NCBI GenBank assembly: GCA_025766275.1
Contig: JAFKAC010000008.1
Span: 1,860,001 to 1,924,000 of the forward strand
Reading direction: 5' to 3'
DNA: 64,000 nt
DNA from: Lactarius indigo
Lineage: Eukaryota > Basidiomycota > Agaricomycetes > Russulales > Russulaceae
The translations under genes were made by a program, and so were the position numbers. The notes below the pieces were generated by a model that had not been told where the DNA came from, did no database searches, and saw nothing but the letters and a program-made list of their open reading frames with translations. Shown here one piece after another: positions 25,962 to 39,100 of the stretch (within the stretch, counting starts at the first letter, position 1; each line of letters begins with the position of its first letter).

Positions 25962-28900
25962 ATGGCTACACCTCACGATGATTCAAGGGACCTAGAGGCC
26001 CAAACAGAACTTACAGAAGGTCAGCGCCGAATTTATGCTCACCTCCATGAACCTCGTCTCACCTGGAATGTCACAGCTCAGAAATGGTTTTTCAAATGGG
26101 CGGGGATTTACAGGAACGACGACGGAAAAAACCAAAGTCAACGCAAAGGTACGTGTCCTCTAGCCTGAGCTCGATTTCCCCGGCTGACTTTGAACAATCG
26201 AAGCTGCTGATTACGGAGACTCGTCTGCCATCTACTGGAAACTGTATGCCTCAGAGGCTGAAATCAGCGATCAGAAGCTCGTCGAGACCTTGACCGGTGA
26301 TACCAACTCGATGTTGATCCTGGTGAGTGGGGTGTACCGACTTCAAGCTCTGCGTCAACCTAATCACACGCCACAGAATGGCATCTTCTCTTCAATAATC
26401 GCGAGTTTTATCATAGAAACGTATCATGCTCTTCAGCCAGACAACAATCAAGAAACCGTCTGCCTATTATCACAACTCGTTTTCCAGGGAAACTCCTCCC
26501 AACAATCATCTCCATTTTGTCCAGGTCCTTACCCTGGGGGGCCTTCGGCGGCGGCCATTCGATCGAATATTCTACTGTTCCTCAGCTTCTTCCTGGCTAT
26601 GGTGAGCGTACTGGCATGCGCCCTTATCCAGCAGTGGTGTCGCGAATTCTTGAAGTACGCCTATCCCCGTGCGGCCCCGCACAAGCGCGGGCGGGTCCGA
26701 ACTTATCTGTTTCGGGGCCTTAATCGATCCTATATGAGGAGGTTCATGTACGGCGTCCACGTGCTTTTGCACGTTTCGGTCTTCCTATTTTTCTGCGGCG
26801 TCAGCGATTATCTTCACGACGCTTACCCGAGGGTTGGGATAATCTCCTGGTACTGTGTCATCGCGTTGGCGGTGGTGTATGGGGCCCTCAGCATTGCCCC
26901 CCTGATTATCGGCAGCTGCCCCTACCAAACGGCCCTTACCCCCCCACTTCAGTTTGGTGGCAGGCTCCTACTCGTCCTCGGTCGCGCTGTATGGTGGTCC
27001 TTGTGGTGGGGCAAGAAAGGGACTTGGCCACAGCGCGAAGACCTCCATTTCCGCAAAAACCATTTTCTTGTGAAAGAAGCAAATACGAAAGCGGAAAATC
27101 TGGACCCCTACGCCATGAAATGGCTCTTCACGGACAATGACTTCAGCGATACCGATATGGACAGGTTTTTACTCGGACTCCCAGGATATATCCACTCGCA
27201 TGTCACTGGCGCAAAGGACCTGCCGAAGGTCCTAACTGCGCCTTATATCATCCGTCGCATCAGAGAGCACCTCTTGACGTGCGTGACAGCTACGGAACTT
27301 TCCGAACCAGCACGCGTAAAACGTGTGTCGGCATGCGTCGACTCTCTACGGGTAATATTTCAACGCCGAACAAGTGCCGAGAGCGAGTATCCCGAAGACC
27401 GGAATGAAGTGTCACTACAAGAGCATATGAAGAGTATCGTCGATGGTCTCAACACACTATGCGAAGAATCAGACAATATAGTGGACCTGCGCGCATATTG
27501 CGTCAGGGCTCTCGCTTTCCAAGGCTTCCTCGAGCCAGCCAAAGTGGCACCGCTAAATAACAAATTCCCAAGCCACTTTATTCCCCTACACACGTTCTTC
27601 TCTTCCTGGGACAACCCGTCGCGGACGCAGCAGAAGGATACCACCCCGCCTCCCTCAGGAGTCTCTGACGAGAAGGTGACCCCTGACGAAGGCGAAATGT
27701 GGCGGACTGTTCTGAATGACGGACCACTCATCAATCTGACTTTGCTCGCCGGAGCTATTCTCTCGCGAGATGAAGTTGATCCTTCAAGCCTTTCCATGTG
27801 TTGGCAAACTCTCGATATACTCCGGAGCGAGCTTCGAATTAACAAGGTCAACGTATCTCACTCCTCATCGACGCGTTTCGACGAAGTACACGAGCTAACA
27901 CGCACGCGCGTCGTTGCCGAAGAACCAGGATTCAACGTCATCCCGCTCCTCGAGGTCTTGGACGCCGTCGCCGGTGGGCGGCGTCTCAGTCTGGTGTTCC
28001 AGGATCGCCCCAAGTATCACAGCAAGGCCGACCTTGTGTTTGGAAAGGAACACCTTCGGAACTCCGAGCTCTTCCGCGCATTCGCCAACTGTCTTCCAGA
28101 ATTTGTTACCAAGCACCCTGATAAATCCGTGGGATTCATGGAGGGCCTCGTTCGTTATGACGGCCTGTGGACGAGTTTGCAAGTCAACCTCTTGAATTCC
28201 TTGCGATTTAATACCCCCATTCCGGCCAAGCTACGCATCTTTGATGCGTGCTGCACGGTGATCGACGCCGCGTTCGTGGTGCTGGAGACATCGCCGAATG
28301 TGGACTGGCGAGCACCTGAACTTGGATCGCTGGCGCATTACTTCGAATTATTTGTCACTGATTGTTTCCAGGGCATGTTCGTCGAGAGGGCCATCGGCTT
28401 CCGCGTCGGTCTCATCAAAGCTAGATTCTGTAAAGCCATCTTAACACAGTTCCTGGGCGAGCTCAATCACGAAGGTACCGTGATCTTCCGGTCACAGTGG
28501 GACGTCGCTTCTCTCGCAAGAGTATTCTATTCCCTCGGCGTTGGCACCGATGACGACGTGGAGTTCTGGAAATCATTCGTTGACGGGGGCCCTATCGGGG
28601 CAGAGTTTATGATCAAAACCCACGCAACGCTCGAGATAGCTGCACGCGACGGGCCATTACTAAACTTTTGCAAACTAGGACATCTTGGGTTGATGGCGGT
28701 TCCTTTCAAAGGATCAGGTCTAGAAGATACGGACTACTTCAAGAAGTTGTTAGAACTACTGCAGAAGATGACGGTTGACCCACGCCTACCCCTGAAACTC
28801 GCTTCTCCTCTAGTTTGGGAGGACTTACGCCGACTACAAGAGGAAGTATTCGACATTTGTGCAGGGAGCAGCGACAAGGATGAAGCAAATATGCAAGAAT

Positions 28901-29595
28901 TACTAGCGAAGATCGACGCGGTCTATCAGCAGCGTCCTTCGTCCACACAAGAGCACCGTCCAAACGACCATGTGCAACCCCAAGCTTCCGGAACTCCGCC
29001 TGTCGCGCAGCCGAACCCACCCTTTCGAGGGCAGATTCCCGCTAATGATAGGTCTAGTTATGCTTCTTCCTCTACTACTGTCATCGGAGGTCGGCACAGT
29101 GACTCGCCGACGCAAGAGGACTATTACAAGGGTACGGTTTATCTTTGTGACGGAATTTCTGTTTGATAACTCCTTGCTAACGCTCACCCCAACCTCCCAG
29201 GCATCACTCCGGCACCACTCAATAACACCCGCGGCAAATTTGCAAACCTATATAGTATTCCGTACCCCATCCTCCCGAGCCAGATTGGGCCCGGTGGCCC
29301 CATCGTTCATCCATTGTCTGCATCCTTCTTACCCACGTTGTCCCCTCCAGTGGGAAGCACCACGGATCAAGCATCCCCAGGCGTTCCAACCACAACCGTT
29401 CAACATCCCTTACCTTATATGCGCTACAGTGATCAACACCGCGGTGCGCCGGTGTACTATCCCCCAAGGCGGGATACCCGGGCCAATCGGTCGGCCACGC
29501 TGTCGTCATCACCGGCGCCAACAAGAATGCTTTCTGCCTCATGGTTCGGTTCTCCTTCCAGCAACGGGGTCAATTCGAGCACCCCTCCCGTCTAG
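25962..29595 (+). CDS. DUF6535 family protein, copy 5 (complete)
   Basis: The exons 25962-26148, 26204-26322, 26377-29131 and 29201-29595 join in phase to 1,151 residues. Intron 1 is phase 1 and uses the ...CGAAG acceptor. The DUF6535 domain includes IYWKLYASEAEISDQKLVE, TLTGDTNSM and FSSIIASFIIETYHALQP. Further hydrophobic segments include NILLFLSFFLAMVSVLACAL, a stretch around VLLHVSVFLFFCGV, and WYCVIALAVVYGALSIAPLI. The long C-terminal region keeps every conserved block of copy 3 but is more diverged, so this is an older paralogue. The tail is Pro/Ser-rich with VYYPPR. It is followed by the intact RNase H2C gene, the order seen as relics in units 2-4. Function is unknown. Confidence 0.87.
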
Positions 29596-30151
29596 TTCAC
29601 GAGAAGAGACGAACCACCCACTCTCAACGTTAATTTATTAGTGTCAGTGGTAAATCTAGCGCTTACCTATGTTTTGGGAACACCTACCCCATCAGTTCGT
29701 CACGCCTTGGGCATTACTGCTACGACCGATTCACGGATAACCGAATACAGATGTACCGGTAGATAGTGATACATTATAACCTCCTCCATGACTTGACGGA
29801 CTTCTGTCGCGTGTTGGGGCACGGGCCGGGCACCGTTGGCATTCAGCGAATTTTATTATCAGACACCTTTCTCGGGCATTTACGCTGTACGATTCGCATG
29901 TTGGCCTTCATCAACTCAATATTGTCAGCCATCCTCTATGCTAGCAATGCTACCCTTCACTAGGCAATCGGCCTTTTCAGTAAAAATACCCGCAGCCTGA
30001 AAGATTTGTTCGGATCGGGACTTTAAAAGGAAATATCTATGACCGATAAGTGTTACATGTGAGAAAATCATTCACGACTTGTCACATCATATGACGTTGT
30101 GACAGAGTAGACTTGACGGGTTGACCCAGGGCTAACCCTTGTTCAGACCTT
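29596..30151. promoter_or_regulatory. Copy 5 3' flank and RNase H2C upstream region
   Basis: It contains the same flank module as after copies 2-4, and near 30086 the ATCATATGACGTTGTGACAG block found just before every RNase H2C relic. As it precedes the intact gene by about 60 bp in all units, it is probably part of that gene's promoter or 5' leader. Confidence 0.4.
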
Positions 30152-30889
30152 ATGGCGACTTCGACAAGGATCGCTCTCTGCCCTGCGGCACCTCCACTAC
30201 GGGTCCCCCATCTAATGCCATTTCACATACAGTACTCAGGCCCAGCACCTGTCTCCACCTACTTTCGTATCCAACCTGCTCCCTTGCCAGAATCGCATCC
30301 GTGTCCCCCTTCTGTAGCTGTCGAAGCGCAGCTGGTCTCTACTACTTCTACCGTCGTGGCCGTCCCAGAGGAGAAGGAGAACGCTCCCGTAGTCTCGGAC
30401 GTAGTCACTCCCACGCCCTTAGCCACAGCGACAGCAGAAATCAACGCAGAAACTGACCCGGTCACCAAGCCACCCTCTGAACCGGTGCGTCCTGGCCCCA
30501 TCGAGCGGATCTCTAGATCGGCCAAACGATTCATCTCGTCTTTCCGCGGTCGCACGGTCCATGGCGTAGAAACGTCGTTGCCGAAAGGATACTCGGGCAT
30601 CGTCCTGCGTGGTGACGCGGAAGGCCGGATCCAGACAACGGCAGGTAAAGCAAAGCGTCAGCCGGCCCGTAAGCTCCGCAGTCGGTTCCCCGATGAAGTC
30701 CCAGAGGACGATATGACGGGCATCCTGCCGCCTGAAGAGGAGCGTCCGGTCAGGGTCCTAAAACCGTCGGCCAGGTTCGATTCGTTCGTCTTGTGGCACC
30801 CGGATATTCCCGTCGATGAGGAGATGGACGAGTACCTCCGTTCGCTTTCTGAGTGGGTCAACATCGCTTCCAAGGTGCATATTATGTGA
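30152..30889 (+). CDS. Ribonuclease H2 subunit C (non-catalytic)
   Basis: A single uninterrupted frame of 245 residues has the landmarks of the RNASEH2C/Rnh203 family. FHIQYSGPAPVSTYF lies at about 24-38 (the family's HxxYxGPAPVxxYF block). SSFRGRTVHGVETSLPKGYS lies at about 129-148 (the FRGRxLxGxxxxLPxGYxG block). FDSFVLWHPDIP with a closing SEWVNIASKVH forms the C-terminus. In the family this subunit, with subunit B, supports the catalytic A subunit in removing ribonucleotides from DNA in the nucleus. The central 40-115 stretch is low-complexity, as is common in fungi. It is the only intact copy; three decayed copies lie upstream in the array. I am confident of the family from these motifs, less so of any paralogue-specific role. 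Confidence 0.85.
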   Translation: MATSTRIALCPAAPPLRVPHLMPFHIQYSGPAPVSTYFRIQPAPLPESHPCPPSVAVEAQLVSTTSTVVAVPEEKENAPVVSDVVTPTPLATATAEINAETDPVTKPPSEPVRPGPIERISRSAKRFISSFRGRTVHGVETSLPKGYSGIVLRGDAEGRIQTTAGKAKRQPARKLRSRFPDEVPEDDMTGILPPEEERPVRVLKPSARFDSFVLWHPDIPVDEEMDEYLRSLSEWVNIASKVHIM

Positions 30890-31274
30890 CCCGTATAACT
30901 CCCCAGTCATAGTCTAACGATACCCAACCAGATTCATCAAAGCGAAGCACTTCCAACATAGATAGAAGTGTACACCGATTAACACTGTATTTTCATCGCA
31001 ATTTTTTTGCACTACCACTCTGCTTATTCTCTCGGGACCGTAGAGGCAAACAACAAGCCCAAAGCACAAATGTCTTTGGCGCGTTTCGAGAGCAGGTTGT
31101 CTTGTCTGATTTTGCCATAGGCGGCCCAAACAGGCTAAGGTTGCCCGTGTCTGGCTAGCCTGAAGGCGTCATCCGTCTCTGTTGCCCAACCAGTGATAAG
31201 TCGCTACAACTGCGTCGTTGGCCCTCATCTTCACGTTATACCAGTCATACAACCCCTGGATCAGGCTTCTGTCT
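30890..31274. other. RNase H2C 3' region
   Basis: No gene is seen. It is probably the RNase H2C terminator region leading into the uS14m relic on the other strand. Confidence 0.35.
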
Positions 31275-31557
31275 TTACAAAGTAGTGCTCCCGCAAGTGC
31301 TTTCAATTGAACTTGTATCGTCCAAATCAAACCTCGTCTCAGCGGTCAAAGCTAGGAAAACAACCAACAACCCCCCACAAAAAAAAAGGTATACGGCATA
31401 GTCTGAACTCGCCGATCACCCGGTGACGGTTGACTGGTTCTTGACCGTGGTCGACCGCATGTAGTGGGCCTGAAGATGTTGAGCTGCAGCTGCACGCAGT
31501 AGTGCACCTGGACTTGATGCATGATGTCGCGCAGGACATATGTTCGGTTGGGGAGGC
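31275..31557 (-). pseudogene. Dead copy of mitochondrial ribosomal protein uS14m
   Basis: Read on the minus strand, it aligns with the intact uS14m gene at 40359-40737: TTCGGTTGGGGAGGCA-like start region, LQLN, and the TVKN and TVTG region. The start codon is lost (GTG at 31557-31555). About 70 bp encoding residues 13-40 are deleted. The phase is broken in the NRCTVTG region, and exon 2 (about 31280-31320) contains a stop. It lies next to the dead small membrane-protein gene in the same divergent arrangement as the intact pair, so both were copied as one block. Confidence 0.8.
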
Positions 31558-31749
31558 ACAAAAGAGGAATAGGTGGGGTACAAATATGCCACAACAGCGG
31601 ATTTTGACTTGTTATCACCAAACTCCCCCAACACCTACAGCCTGAGACAAATTTGGAAAGGGAGTGTCATAGAGTTTATGATACTGCACCTCTTTTTTTT
31701 CTTTCTGAAAATTCTTCTAAATCGCAAGCAAAAACATTCACAGAAGAAC

Positions 31750-31806
31750 ATGGTCTTTGCGCGATCACCCGCATTCCGTCCGCCGCCGCGTGGGCTCGCT
31801 CAGTGA
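31750..31806 (+). pseudogene. Dead copy of the small membrane-protein gene
   Basis: The first residues MVFARSPAFR match MVFARTPAFR of the gene at 40979. The frame then stops at 31804-31806, and the membrane segment is absent. The leader upstream (GTGTCATAGAGTTTATG and TGAAAATTCTTCT) also matches the intact copy's leader, which confirms a duplicated segment. Confidence 0.75.
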
Positions 31807-34800
31807 CACCTCTGGATGGCACAACATCGTGTCCGAGTGAATGCCGATATCTACCATAGTGAGGGCGACGCGAACGTGATTACCAGTGCTCTCAGGCAGG
31901 TCATTCCAACGCGCCCTCAATCTCGCGGTGCATTCTCTGCGGCTAGCAGCGTGTATCCCTGGTGTACAGATCCGTGACAGCGCAGGGTGCGTGTACACCC
32001 CGAGGCAGACATTCCATTCCGCTAGTTGCCCGTCACATACAACGCACGGGACCCCTAGCGTCGCTCCATGTTGCAAGCCTCATGCGGAGTACCCCAAATA
32101 CTTCCAGAACCCAACATTGCGCTCATAAATGCGGAGGGTGAGAATTAATTGCTTCGCGCACCGGATGCGTGGACACGGCAAATGAAGAAATGCACAAACT
32201 AGGGTGCCGACTTTATTCCGCCGTATGCCGCTATATTCCCAGAGCACTTACTTGTTGATCCCCCCGGTAGAACCCGGATACGCCTCAGTGGCTCCCCCAA
32301 GGGCTCCCCTTTGCGTGCTTGGCGCATCCGCGAGTGAAAATGCTCCGTGCACTCGGCAAGGTGTTCCTGCCCCCACAGTATTCCAGTACAGTCGAACCTC
32401 TCATAACCCATACCCATTAAGAGCCATATAACCTCATAACCACTGGGCTTCCACAACCCACACCAGTACGTGAGGATAGGCCCCGAGCTGTAGTTTAAAA
32501 TGTATAGATTATTGAGGATCAGAGAGTATGATTTGCCGGTTACAAAATCCCAAAAGTGGGTATGGGTTATGAGAGGTTCGACTGTAGCCCCTACTGTGCT
32601 TCTCGCCTAGTTCAGGAATCGGGGCCCGCTGTTTGTAGCGGACTTCCTGCGCGCTGCTTCTGTCGTAATTTGAAGATGCCCGCATGTGTGTATTTGTCTA
32701 GTGAACTTTCTCGGACGCCGGCGGATAGGATTGGGTGGACACCGAGGACAGGTTGAGCTGTTGCGGTCGGTGCGCACAAAAGGGCTCGCGAGTCATTGCC
32801 GGGATGAGTGTGGGCATGCTTCCGATGCGGCCCCAAATCTGCGGCATATCGCGTTGTCAGCAACACTGGATAAGCTTCAGCTGCACACACCAGCAGCTCT
32901 GTGAAACTCTGACACGTGATGGTGTGCCATCTAAAGGCCTCAGGATCGCCTGAGCGTCATCATCATTCATTTACCCTCGCCTTTCAAATTTGGTGGTCCA
33001 GCTCAGCGACTCTGAGTCGGGTCCACGAGTTTGTACTATTGAGTCATGTAACGAATACAGACACCCTTGCCTACAGTAATGCCTTCTTTTTGAATCCCGG
33101 GACACACGCCAAGGTGTAGGCCGATCACTGGCACAGTCGTGTTCTTAGCATTTTAAGTGACGTGGGGCACAATGCACGTCAATCCTTACCTTACCAAATA
33201 ATGACGTTCCCAAAAGCCCGTAATGAAACGGTGGTGACTATATCATCGCCCGCTGCCCCCTACACCACTCCCAGAGGGGCCACTTTCATGCTACACGCCC
33301 ACGAGGATCATAGCCTAGTACTCGCAAACACCTTAGCTGTATTACCGCAACTGGGGCAACTTTTGGCTCAATTGCTCGAAGACCGCCGCTGCAGCCGGAT
33401 TGGCCAGCCGGAGAGCCGGGACAAGGAGGCAACATGGGTCCCTCACCACCAGCCGCGAGGCCTTATAGTAAGCCCCAGACCTCACGTCATGTCGCCTATT
33501 TTTTTGTTTGTTTTTTCACTGTTTCGGTCTGACTATTACTATATCCTGCTATTTACCGGGCTCTTACCCGTACACGCGACCGGCCTGCACCTAGACGTGT
33601 GTCCCGGGTCCCGGGATATAAAAGGATTCTCAAAAATGAATTGAATTGGCGAGCATCGGGGCGGCTGACGTTCCGCGATCACCACATGTTCGGGGGTTGC
33701 GCGGGGCATGCGACGTGGCCGACCAGTTCCACGGGTCGATATCTTTAAAGCACATATACACTCTATCAACGCCTGGAAATAGGGCTGTGTAGTTTGTGTA
33801 CTATTTCGTGTGTGCGTTTGCAGTAGCGCCCCCGAACTATTCAGTCGTCCCTACTCTGCTTCTAGCCCAGCTCAGGAATTGAGGCCCACGGTTTGCACAA
33901 CTATGTGAAAGGCTTCCTGCATGCTGCATCTGTCCGTAATTTGAAGGTGCCGTGCGCGCGCATGCGTCTAGTGGGTTTTTGCTGGCGCTGACAGATGGCA
34001 TGGATTTGAGTGGATACTGAAGTCGGGCAGGGAGAGGGGGGGGTCGTTGTGGTCAGTGCGTAGAAAGAGACACGCAATTCATTGCCAAGATAAGTGTAGA
34101 CATGCATCGGCGCTCCCCCAAGTCTGGCACGCCCATTCGATGGTGTCAGTCCAAAGGTCGCGGAAATCGCCTGGTGCTGGGAGAGGAAGCCCGACGCTGC
34201 GATGGTGTTCCCAAGGCTTTGGGCGCATAGCTAATTGATAATGTAGAATACAAGTGTGGAGCTAGGAACTAGCGCAAGCAACACGCCCCTGTTGAACGTT
34301 GAAAGGTTTGCATAACATATAGAAATGGAAAGGCCGTTGATGCGGAACAAAACGAAATGCCAGTGAGCAACATCATCATTCACTACCCTTGCCTCCCAAA
34401 AAAAATTCTGGTGGTCTAGCTTGGTGACTCAGAACTACCGCTTTTTTAAAAAAACAAAGACAGACCACATTTATCCTGGGACAGTACTGATACAAGACCA
34501 CCCCAAAAGGTGCGTTCTTGATGTTTTTTCTTTTTGATCCGCAGAATCAGGGTGGGTCCCGGGACACACGTATAGGCTGGGCACGACGCACGTGAAGTGC
34601 CTTATAAGTGCAGAATCATGATGGCCTTCGAGAGTCGAGACTTTCGAGTCATAAGCCCGCAACGAAACAGCTGCGGCCATTGTTCGATCGACCACTCCCA
34701 GACGGGCTACCTTCACACCACAAGTCCTCCACTCCGAAAACTTTTCATAAGACCATACTTGCTAACTCTTCGGCTTCGGATTGGCCAGCCGCTGACCCGG

Positions 34801-36101
34801 GAGGAGAGAACACGGGTGGCCCTCCTCTTGCCTTCCCCCTTTCACTATCGTTTCACTACCACGGTACCCTTACAACCAGCCGCAAGGCCTTAGACATTAG
34901 ACCTGGCAATCAACACATGTTCTCGGCCGGGTACTGTATACAAGGGTTTTCAAAAAAAGAATGAAAAATACTGCGACGGCCGACTTTTCTCGATTGCCAC
35001 ATTTTCGGGTGTAGTGCGGGACATGCGGTGTAAGCAGTAGGGGTCGGAGTATAGAGAAGTTGTATTGGAATCCACTCGAAATGAGATAGGGGCATTGCTC
35101 GCGTGAGACGCCCGTCAACTCATGGCAACGCTTGTGGTAATGGGTTGGTGTAGTTTGTGTACACTTTCGTGAATAATGGATGAGTAGGTAACAGTAACTA
35201 GGTTTGCCTCGCGTAAGCCACACAGTGGCCGCGCCTCTAGCGGGCTCCCCGTCGTCTTCAGCGCTTCGTCTTCAGCCATTCAGGTCTGCCTCCGACTTAC
35301 AGTCGGAGTATGAGTCGGAGACACCTTCTATGCCGACTGTCCGCTTCCGATCGGACATAGCCGATTTTGACTCGGACTCTATCCCTTGACCGGATCGACC
35401 AGCTGCTGACCAGAGAGCGCGGGCGCTGACCGCACCTTTGCTTTATATCTTACTGTCTACCCACGAACCCACCTCGTCGCTCTTTACTGGGTCATAGAAA
35501 TGGATTTAAGAAAAGTTTCCGAGTCGAAGAACAAAATTTCAGCTCCACTGCCTCGTGTCTTGGACGTCGCAGCATCTGAGTTAGACCTACTTTTCTGCTG
35601 ATGCGTTCCCATACCTCCACCAAGAACTCTCCGTCTCGTTTCAAGTTCTGAGAGCAGTCACAATCACCTTCCGATCCATCACATGAACGCATTGCGCCCT
35701 ATGCCCAGTCTATTCCTCGTTTGCGAATGCGTGTCACCTCTTAACAGACGGATTAACAGATTAAGAAAGACCGACCGTGTCGCATGGTACCAAGGCAATT
35801 CCAATCTGCTCCCAACGCTGACGAGTGCTGCGTGGGGGATTTCGTTTTCAGGGGCCTTCTTTTCTTGTCATGGTCGGAGATCACTCACCACATCAAATGT
35901 GACATCTCCAAAACTATGCCTCCCCCTTTCCAGAATAGGTTGGGCAGCAGGTTGGCAGAGGTGTTGATCAGAATGCACACCCTCCTTTCGGACCTCCACT
36001 TTACCCACGACCGCCGTCCCTTCTAGGGTCTGCCCAACTCCCGTACAATCGTGGTTTTCCCTTTAAATAGCCTCTAGTATCGTAGTTTTGACCCCACAAC
36101 A
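31807..36101. repeat. Long spacer before DUF6535 copy 6, with an internal degenerate duplication
   Basis: About 31885-32115 is the array module with the GCGGCTAGCAGCGTGTA core. Positions 32586-33770 and about 33830-35190 are degenerate copies of each other: both start with a CTACTNTGCTTCT block, contain CAGGAAT near the start, and end with CCGCNAGGCCTTA and ATGCGRYGT blocks. About 34115-34400 carries the GATGGTGTCAGTCC and GCGGAACAAAACGA module, and 35580-36101 is the promoter module. Open frames here (for example 33162-33644) are not shared between the two duplicates. TTTAAATA at 36062-36069 is the TATA-like element of copy 6. Confidence 0.5.
32389..32584. mobile_element. 196-bp MITE with perfect 28-bp inverted repeats and TA target duplication (Fot1/pogo type)
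   Basis: The ends begin CAGTCGAACCTCTCATAACC and are exact inverses of each other for 28 bp (32389-32416 and 32557-32584). TA flanks both sides (32387-32388 and 32585-32586). TA duplication and a CAGT...GAACCTC terminus are typical of fungal Tc1/mariner elements of the Fot1/pogo group. The interior is about 140 bp, AT-rich and non-coding, so it is a non-autonomous derivative. It has split a repeat module whose continuation (CCCCTACTGTGC) resembles 33845. Confidence 0.88.
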
Positions 36102-39100
36102 ATGTCTACAGATCGCAATCCGAGTGACGCAGAAGCCCAAGGTGATCAGTTCCGTCAGACAGGTACGCACTCTACCCTCAATTACTGGATTTTCTCCGGC
36201 TGACTTTGCGAAGATGCTGAGTACGGTGACCAATCCAGTCCGTACTGGACACTTTACGGGTCAGAGGCTGAAATCCACGATCGGGAGTTCGTCAAGGGAT
36301 TGAAAGATGACATGACCTTGGTGTTGATTGTGGTGAGTGACGATGTTCACACTCTGCGCCAGTCTAATCTTACCGAGTCTCGCGCCACAGAACGTGCTTT
36401 TCTCTTCCATAATCGCGACTTTTGTCGTAGCAGCATTCCAGACTCTTCAGCCAAACAACAGCCAAGAAACTGTCTGTCAATTATCACTTATTTCCCAGGG
36501 AAACACCTCCCGACAATCATCTCCATTTTGTCCGGGCCCTTACCCTGGCGTACCTTCTACAGTGGCCGTCAGATCGAATATCCTACTATTCCTCAGCTTC
36601 TTCCTGGTCATGACGACCGTCCTGGCATGCGTTCTGATCCAACAATGGTGCCGCGAATTCATCCGATACGCCTATCTACGTGAAGCGCCACATAAGCGCG
36701 GGCGGGTCCGAACATATCTGTTTCGCGGTCTTCGTGGATTTCATATCAGGGGATTGGTTTACGTCATCCACGTAATTATGCAAGCTTCGGTCTTCATCTT
36801 TTTCTGCGGCATCAGCGATTATCTCCACATCGTTTACCCGACGGTTGGCATGACCTCCTGGTACTTAACCATCGCTATGGCGGTGATGTATACGGCTTTC
36901 AGCGTTTCTCCCCTGTTTATCAACAACTCCCCCTGCAAAACGGCTCTGACCCCTCCAATTATGATCGGTGCCGGCTTGCTACACTTCCTTGTCCGCGTTG
37001 TACGGTGGTACTTAAAGAAGCAAGGGCCTCGTCCACAGCTCGAAGGCTTCTATCTCCACAAAAAAAGTTTTCTTGTGAAAAAGGCGAACGAAGGGGCGGA
37101 AAACCTTGACCCCTATGCCATGAAACAGCTCCTCAAACGCCATGACCTCCGCGATGCCGATATGGACAGGTTTTTGGAGGGGCTCCCAGGATATATCCAC
37201 TCACGTTTCACTGTCGCGACAACCCTGTCGAAGGCACTAACTGCACACAATACCCTCTCTCGCATCAAGGATCACCTCTTGACGTGCGTGACAGTAACTG
37301 AACTTTCTGATGAAGTACGCATAAAACGTGCCTCGGCATGCGTCAAATCTCTTGGAGCAATACTTCAACACCGGACCATGAGGAGTGCCGAGAATCTCAA
37401 CAAAGTGCCACTACAAGAGTGCGTTCTGGATATCGTCACCGAGCTAAACAAGTTGTGCAAAGAACAAGATAAGGACAAGAAAGTGAATCTGCGCGCATTT
37501 TGCGTCAGGGCCCTCGCGGTCCAAGGTCTCCTGACTAAGTGCCTAGAGCCGGCTAAAAAGATATCACCGAACCAATTCCCACGCCCCTTTCAAGCCTTGT
37601 ACACGTTCTTCTTGTCCAGGCGCGAGACGTTACAGGTACCGCAGCAGGACACTGTAGCTCAGCCCATAGGAGATTCCGACATGTGGAAAACTGTTCTATA
37701 TGACGGCCCTCTCGACAATCTGACGTTTCTCGCCCAGGAAATCCTTTTATTCGCCAAAAAATATTTTTTGGAAGGTGATGTCGATCCCCCTGACCTATCG
37801 TTGTGTTGGGAAACATTCGACAAACTCCGGAGCGAACTTCGAATCGACAGGGTCGACGTATCTGACTCCTCATTGGCGCGGTTCAACGAAGAACACAAGA
37901 AAGCACGCACCCTCATCGAGAGCGAAGGGCCAGACTTCAGCGTTGCCCCGCTGCTTGAGGTCTTGGACGCCGTCGCTGGAGGGCGGTATCTCAGCAAGGT
38001 GTTCCAGGCCGATTCCAAGTACCACAGCAAAGCCGACCTTGTGTTTAGAAAGGACCGCCTTCGGAATCCCGATCTCTTGCGAGCATTCGCCAACCGTCTT
38101 CCAGATTTTGTTAGCAGCAACTCTGAGAAATCCGTGGAGGTCATGAAGGACCTCGTCTGTCACGACCACCTGTGGACGAGTTTGGAAGTCAACCTCTTGA
38201 ATTCCTTGCAATCTAATGCCTTCATTCCGGCCAAGCTACGCGTCTTTGAAAGGTGCTGCATGGTGATCGACGCGGCGTTCGCATTGCTGGAGAACTCGGA
38301 GGGTGTTGACTGGCTATCACCCGAGCTTGGATCACTGGCGCGTTATTTCGAACTATTTGTCACTGATTGTTTCCAGGGCATGTTCATCGAAAGGGCCATT
38401 GTCTTCCGCGTCGGTATCATCAAAGCTCGATACTGTAAAGCCGTTTTGACACAGTTCCTGGACGAGTTCAATCGCATAGGCACTGTGGTTTTCCGGTCAC
38501 ATGCGGACGTCGCGTCTCTCGCGAGAGTATTCTATTCCCTTGGCGTAGGCACCAATGAAGATGTGGAGTTCTGGAAATTGTATGTCGACGGGGGCTCCAT
38601 TGGGGTTGACTTTATGACCAGAACTCACACAATGCTCGAGACGGCTGCACGCGACGGGCCGTTACTGAGCTTTTACAAACTAGGACTCCTTGGGATGATG
38701 GCGGTTCCTTTCGAAGGATCAAATCTACAGATTACGGACTTCAATAAGCTGTTAAATCTAATGGAGAAAATGATGGAAGACCCACGCCTAACACATGCTT
38801 CTCCTCCAGTTTGGGAATACCTAGCTCAGTTACAAGTTAAAGTTCGCGACACCTTTGCGAGGAGCCACGACAAGGACAAAACAAATATGCGGAATTTACT
38901 GGCAAAGATCGACGTAGTCTTTATGGACCGTCCTTCATCCACGCAAGAACACCACCCAAGTGATTATGTGCAATCCCAAGCATCAGAAACTTCGGCCGTC
39001 GTACAGCTGAACCCACCCCCCAGAGGGCCAATGTCCGCCAACGATAGATCTACCTCCACCACTGTCGACGGTTCACAGGTACAAGCGGTAGATTTGAAAG

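Noticed and set aside
33162..33644. 160-codon open frame in the long spacer
   Set aside because: The duplicated partner at about 34590-34960 is broken in this frame, and composition looks like chance.
35275..35390. Serine/aspartate-rich short frame with CTCCGACTTACAGTCGGAG palindrome
   Set aside because: Only about 60 codons, no homologous frame in other spacers. The palindrome is short and likely incidental.
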